This document shows, one piece after another, positions 61,023-64,000 of a DNA stretch of 64,000 nt. Made by a program: the position numbers and the translations under genes. The notes under the pieces were generated by a model. That model was not told the DNA's origin, did not search any database, and worked only from the letters and a program-made list of their open reading frames with translations. Position 1 is the stretch's first letter. Every line of letters starts with the position of its first letter. Source of the stretch: Micromonospora nigra (GTDB taxonomy: Bacteria; Actinomycetota; Actinomycetes; Mycobacteriales; Micromonosporaceae); the NCBI RefSeq assembly GCF_900091585.1, contig NZ_FMHT01000003.1:2905501-2969500 (forward strand), given 5' to 3'.

Positions 61023-61835
61023 ATGCGTATCGGAGCCCACGTCGATCCGACCGACCCGTTGACGGAGGCGACCGCCCGAGCGGCCGACGCCGTCCAGTTC
61101 TTCCTCTCCGACCCGCAGGGGTGGAAGGCGCCCGCCCCGCGCGAGGACGCCGCCCGGCTGCGGGCCGCCGAGGTCGAGCTGTACGTGCATGCTCCGTACG
61201 TCATCAACGTCGCCACCACGAACAACCGGATCCGGATCCCGAGCCGCAAGCTGCTCCTCGGCCATGCCAGGGCGGCGGCCGAGATCGGTGCCCGCGGCCT
61301 GATCGTCCACGGCGGCCACGTGAACGCCGGGGACGACCCGGCGGTGGGCTTCGACAACTGGCGTAAGACCTTCGCGTACGCGGCGGACTCGGGCGGTTTC
61401 GGGGTTCCGGTCCTGATCGAGAACACCGCTGGTGGGGACAATGCCTGCGCCCGGCGGCTCGACTCCCTCGCCCGACTGTGGGACGCCGTCGGCGAGTACG
61501 AGGTCGGCTTCTGTCTGGACACCTGCCACGCCCACGCCGGCGGGGAGGAGCTGCTCGGCCTGGTGGACCGCGTGAAGGCGATCACCGGCCGGGTCGACCT
61601 GGTGCACGCCAACAACTCGAAGGACGCCTTCAACTCGGGTCGGGACCGCCACGACAACCTCGGCGGCGGCACCATCGACCCGGAGCTGCTGGTGGCGGTC
61701 GTCCGGGCCGCCGACGCCCCCGTGATCGTCGAGACGCCGGGTGGCGTCGACGGGCAGGGGGTCGACATCGCCTTCCTCCGCTCCCAGCTCGGTGAGGAGC
61801 ACACGCCGCTCGGTGAGGAGCACACGCCGGCATGA
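61023..61835 (+). CDS. nfo: Deoxyribonuclease IV (apurinic/apyrimidinic endonuclease)
   Basis: A 270-aa AP endonuclease of the EndoIV TIM-barrel family. [98 protein letters not shown] and VIVETPGG include the metal-binding His, Glu and Asp residues. ATG 61023 begins at the conserved core; an in-frame extension to 60786 is not conserved in character. The C-terminal seven residues are duplicated ([15 protein letters not shown]). The stop overlaps the next start (ATGA). Confidence 0.93.
   Translation: MRIGAHVDPTDPLTEATARAADAVQFFLSDPQGWKAPAPREDAARLRAAEVELYVHAPYVINVATTNNRIRIPSRKLLLGHARAAAEIGARGLIVHGGHVNAGDDPAVGFDNWRKTFAYAADSGGFGVPVLIENTAGGDNACARRLDSLARLWDAVGEYEVGFCLDTCHAHAGGEELLGLVDRVKAITGRVDLVHANNSKDAFNSGRDRHDNLGGGTIDPELLVAVVRAADAPVIVETPGGVDGQGVDIAFLRSQLGEEHTPLGEEHTPA
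61788..61829. repeat. Perfect 21-bp tandem duplication at the end of nfo
   Basis: The unit at 61788-61808 is repeated exactly at 61809-61829, encoding LGEEHTP twice. It ends just before the ATGA overlap with the next gene. Confidence 0.9.
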
Positions 61836-64000
61836 CGACCGACCAGTCCGCCACCGGCGGTCCGCACCCGTCCCGTCCCGAGCCGACGACCGGACAGCGG
61901 CCGACCGGCCCGTCCGGAACCGGGGCCACCGGCGACGCCGGCTCCGCGGCGACCGGCGGTGCGACCCGCGACGCCGGCTCCGCGGCGACCGGCGGTGCGA
62001 CCCGCGACGCCGGCTCCGCGGCGACCGGCGGTGCGAGTACCGACACGGCCGGGACAGCCGAGGCCACCGTCACCGGCACCACGACCGGTGGCGGCAGGAC
62101 CGACGTGCAGGATGCCGGTAGCGCGACGGCCGACGCCCCGAAGACCGGTGCGGCCGGGCCGAACACGGTCGACCCCACCGGCCCGAAGACCGGTGGCGGG
62201 GACACCGACAGCGGGGGCACCGACAGCGGGGGCACCGGCGCGAAGCCCGGCGAGACCACGGAGCGTGCGAAGGCCGACGCTTCGAAGTCCGACGGCGGTA
62301 GGGCGGAGGGCGGTGACGCCGCGGCGAAGGGCGACACCGGGGGCGGCGGTGGCCCCGCCGGGCAGGGCGCGGGCGGCACCACGGCCGACCCGTGGGCCGC
62401 CTTCGCGCCCGTCCCCGACACTGCCCCGACGCGCCTCGGCCGAGTGGTCCGCCGGGTCGGCCGGGTCGTCGGTCACGAGTGGACCCTCGCCGCCCTGGCC
62501 TCGCTGGCCCTCGCCGTCCTGCTGACCTGGCCCACGCTGCGCTATCCGCAGTACACGCTGCCGCAGGACTACTGGGACCCGAGCCTCCAGGCCTGGCAGA
62601 TGGCCTGGTCGGGGCACATCCTGCTGACCAACCCGGCCCAGTTGTGGCACGCCAACACGTTCTATCCCGAGCAGTGGAGCTTCGCCTTCTCCGACACCCT
62701 GCTCGGGTACGCCCCGGCGGGCATGATCGGCACCGGCCCCGAGGCCGCGATCCTCCGTTACAACATCATGTTCGTGCTGGCCCACGCGTTGGCGACGTTC
62801 GGGGCGTACGCGCTGGCCCGGCAACTCGGCGCGGGCCGGATCGGCGCGGCGGTGGCCGGGGTCAGCTTCACGTACGCGCCCTGGATGCTGGCGCAGGCGG
62901 GCCACCTGCACGTGGTGTCCAACGGCGGCATCCCCCTCGCGTTGGCGATGCTGGCACGCGGTCACGGGTGGTCGTTGCGGCACGGCTACCGCCCGGAACG
63001 CCGCCGGGTCGGCTGGGTCTACGCGGGTTGGTTGACGGCGGCGTGGCAGCTCAGTCTCGGCTTCGGCATCGGGCTGCCGTTCGCGTACGTGCTCGCCGGC
63101 ACGGTCCTCGTCGCGGCCGTCACCTGGTACGCCAAGCGGATCCGGGGCCCCCGTCGGCCCTTCGGACGGCCCCTGTTCGTGGCCGACCTGATCGGCGGGC
63201 TGGTCTTCGCCGGGGTCGGCGCGCTCATGGCGATCCCGTACTTCAAGGTCGCGGAACTGCATCCGCACGCCGAGCGGAGCATCGGCGACATCTCGATCTT
63301 CTCGCCGCCGGCAGGCGGGTTCTTCACCGCGCCCGCCGAGTCCCGGGTGTGGGGCAGCCTCCACGAGGGGGCCCGGGCGGTGCTGCCCTGGCATCCGGAG
63401 ATGACGCTCCTGCCGGGCTTCGTGCTCTACGCCCTCGCCGCGGGCGGGCTGTTCTTCTCCGTGTGGCGGGTCCGCCACCGGCTGGTGCTGCTCGCCGGGG
63501 TGCTGGTGGCGATGATCCTGGCGATGGGCACCCAGTTCTTCGACGGCACCTTCACCTACGTGCCGTTGTTCGAGCACCTGCCCGGTTGGAACGGCATCCG
63601 CACCCCGGGCCGGCTGATGCTGTGGGCGACCCTGCTACTGGGGGTGCTGGCCGCAGGCGCCGTCAGCGCTTTCGCCGCCCGGGTGCGGGAGATCTCGGCC
63701 GAGCGGATCCCCTCCTGGCCGAGCCCGTGGCTGCGGCTGGCCACCCTGCTCCCGCTGCTGCTGGTGGTGGTGGAGGGCTTGAACACCACGCCGCACCCGG
63801 TGGTGCCGCCGCAGCCCGCCGTGATGCGGACCCTGGAGGGGCCGCTGCTGGTGCTGCCGACCAGCCAGAACCACGACCAGCCGGCGATGCTCTGGTCGAC
63901 GAGCCGGTTCCAGGACATGGTGAACGGCGGCAGCGGGTTCACGCCGCTGCTGCTGGAGGACGTCCGCCGGGTGACGATCGCCTTCCCCGACCGCACCTCC
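61832..64000 (+). CDS. Large polytopic membrane protein, GT-C-like, 3' truncated by window edge
   Basis: An open frame of 723 codons that runs past the window end. About 190 hydrophilic residues rich in Thr, Gly, Ala and Asp come first, including three 12-residue repeats ([12 protein letters not shown]). About ten helices follow, from [17 protein letters not shown] to [33 protein letters not shown] and [16 protein letters not shown] in the first loop and [14 protein letters not shown] later resemble integral-membrane GT-C glycosyltransferases. It begins at ATG 61832 overlapping the nfo stop, so the two are coupled. Confidence 0.75.
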   Translation, partial: MTTDQSATGGPHPSRPEPTTGQRPTGPSGTGATGDAGSAATGGATRDAGSAATGGATRDAGSAATGGASTDTAGTAEATVTGTTTGGGRTDVQDAGSATADAPKTGAAGPNTVDPTGPKTGGGDTDSGGTDSGGTGAKPGETTERAKADASKSDGGRAEGGDAAAKGDTGGGGGPAGQGAGGTTADPWAAFAPVPDTAPTRLGRVVRRVGRVVGHEWTLAALASLALAVLLTWPTLRYPQYTLPQDYWDPSLQAWQMAWSGHILLTNPAQLWHANTFYPEQWSFAFSDTLLGYAPAGMIGTGPEAAILRYNIMFVLAHALATFGAYALARQLGAGRIGAAVAGVSFTYAPWMLAQAGHLHVVSNGGIPLALAMLARGHGWSLRHGYRPERRRVGWVYAGWLTAAWQLSLGFGIGLPFAYVLAGTVLVAAVTWYAKRIRGPRRPFGRPLFVADLIGGLVFAGVGALMAIPYFKVAELHPHAERSIGDISIFSPPAGGFFTAPAESRVWGSLHEGARAVLPWHPEMTLLPGFVLYALAAGGLFFSVWRVRHRLVLLAGVLVAMILAMGTQFFDGTFTYVPLFEHLPGWNGIRTPGRLMLWATLLLGVLAAGAVSAFAARVREISAERIPSWPSPWLRLATLLPLLLVVVEGLNTTPHPVVPPQPAVMRTLEGPLLVLPTSQNHDQPAMLWSTSRFQDMVNGGSGFTPLLLEDVRRVTIAFPDRTS
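61932..62035. repeat. 36-bp tandem repeat, nearly three copies, coding
   Basis: Copies starting GCGACGCCGGCTCC at 61932, 61968 and 62004 encode the [12 protein letters not shown] repeat in the N-terminal part of the large membrane protein. Confidence 0.85.

Overview
The window is chromosomal DNA of a very high-GC actinobacterium. Gene density is high, with many GTG and some TTG starts and frequent 4-base GTGA or ATGA overlaps. Marker families (LytR-CpsA-Psr trio, Bpa/PafE with the GQYL proteasome tail, XRE-DUF5753/DUF397 pair, DUF4192, DUF5926, LppU-like proteins, intein-bearing dnaB beside rpsF-ssb-rpsR-rplI) point to Micromonosporaceae, probably Micromonospora or a close relative. That assignment is inference from gene content; no rRNA gene is present.

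Layout. 0-3.4 kb: three consecutive LCP cell-wall ligase genes, the first cut by the window edge. 3.4-7.7 kb: rhodanese, glycerophosphodiesterase, an orphan sensor kinase, an anti-sigma-type ATPase and a DUF5926 protein. 7.7-12.6 kb: arginine deiminase (minus), a NERD-like protein, PAS and ACT proteins, a lipoprotein and pheA. 12.6-14.4 kb (minus): AIM24, a small zincin and OsmC. 14.5-20.1 kb: a membrane protein, a pair of overlapping Cof-type HAD phosphatases, the proteasome activator bpa, an alpha/beta hydrolase and a LivJ-type binding lipoprotein. 20.2-24.7 kb: dimethylargininase with a divergent Lrp regulator, a beta-propeller lipoprotein and a YbjN-like protein. 25-35 kb: mobA and fdhD, a small accessory patch (Abi/HEPN-like gene, XRE/DUF397 pair, a coupled mini-gene run), DUF4192, a fructosamine-kinase-like gene, moaA-moaD and a metallophosphoesterase. 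35.6-45 kb: an endonuclease Q-UvrD fusion, two LppU-like proteins, an AAA ATPase behind two CTAG-rich palindromes, GNAT, DoxX and a GT87 enzyme. 45-47.7 kb (minus): moaC-moaB-moeA-moaE. 48.3-53.5 kb: a GGDEF-EAL protein, a polytopic membrane protein, a phosphoribosyltransferase and a zinc ribbon. 53.6-60.5 kb: the replication/ribosome block (dnaB with intein, a repeat-rich membrane protein, rplI-rpsR-ssb-rpsF). 61-64 kb: endonuclease IV translationally coupled to a large membrane protein that runs off the end.

Functional threads. Molybdenum cofactor synthesis is almost complete but split over three places (mobA/fdhD, moaA-moaD, moaC-moaB-moeA-moaE), with no molybdoenzyme in the window. Arginine and methylarginine catabolism is represented by two related hydrolases. 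Proteasome function appears as Bpa and possibly as a second protein ending in a near-identical tail. Replication and repair are represented by DnaB, SSB, EndoQ-UvrD and endonuclease IV.

Most striking observations: (1) the dnaB intein carries a run of 18-bp repeats, one of which is a 17-mer that breaks the reading frame of an essential gene, and both LAGLIDADG catalytic aspartates of its endonuclease are alanine; (2) the YbjN-like protein ends in TGMYL, one residue from the TGQYL proteasome-docking tail of Bpa encoded 6 kb away; (3) rpsF has a leader that can pair its Shine-Dalgarno sequence and shows a hairpin plus CCG as in S6:S18 leaders; (4) an EndoQ-type nuclease is fused to a complete UvrD helicase; (5) two CTAG-rich inverted repeats lie before the AAA ATPase gene. 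No rRNA, tRNA, CRISPR array, prophage or insertion sequence was recognised.
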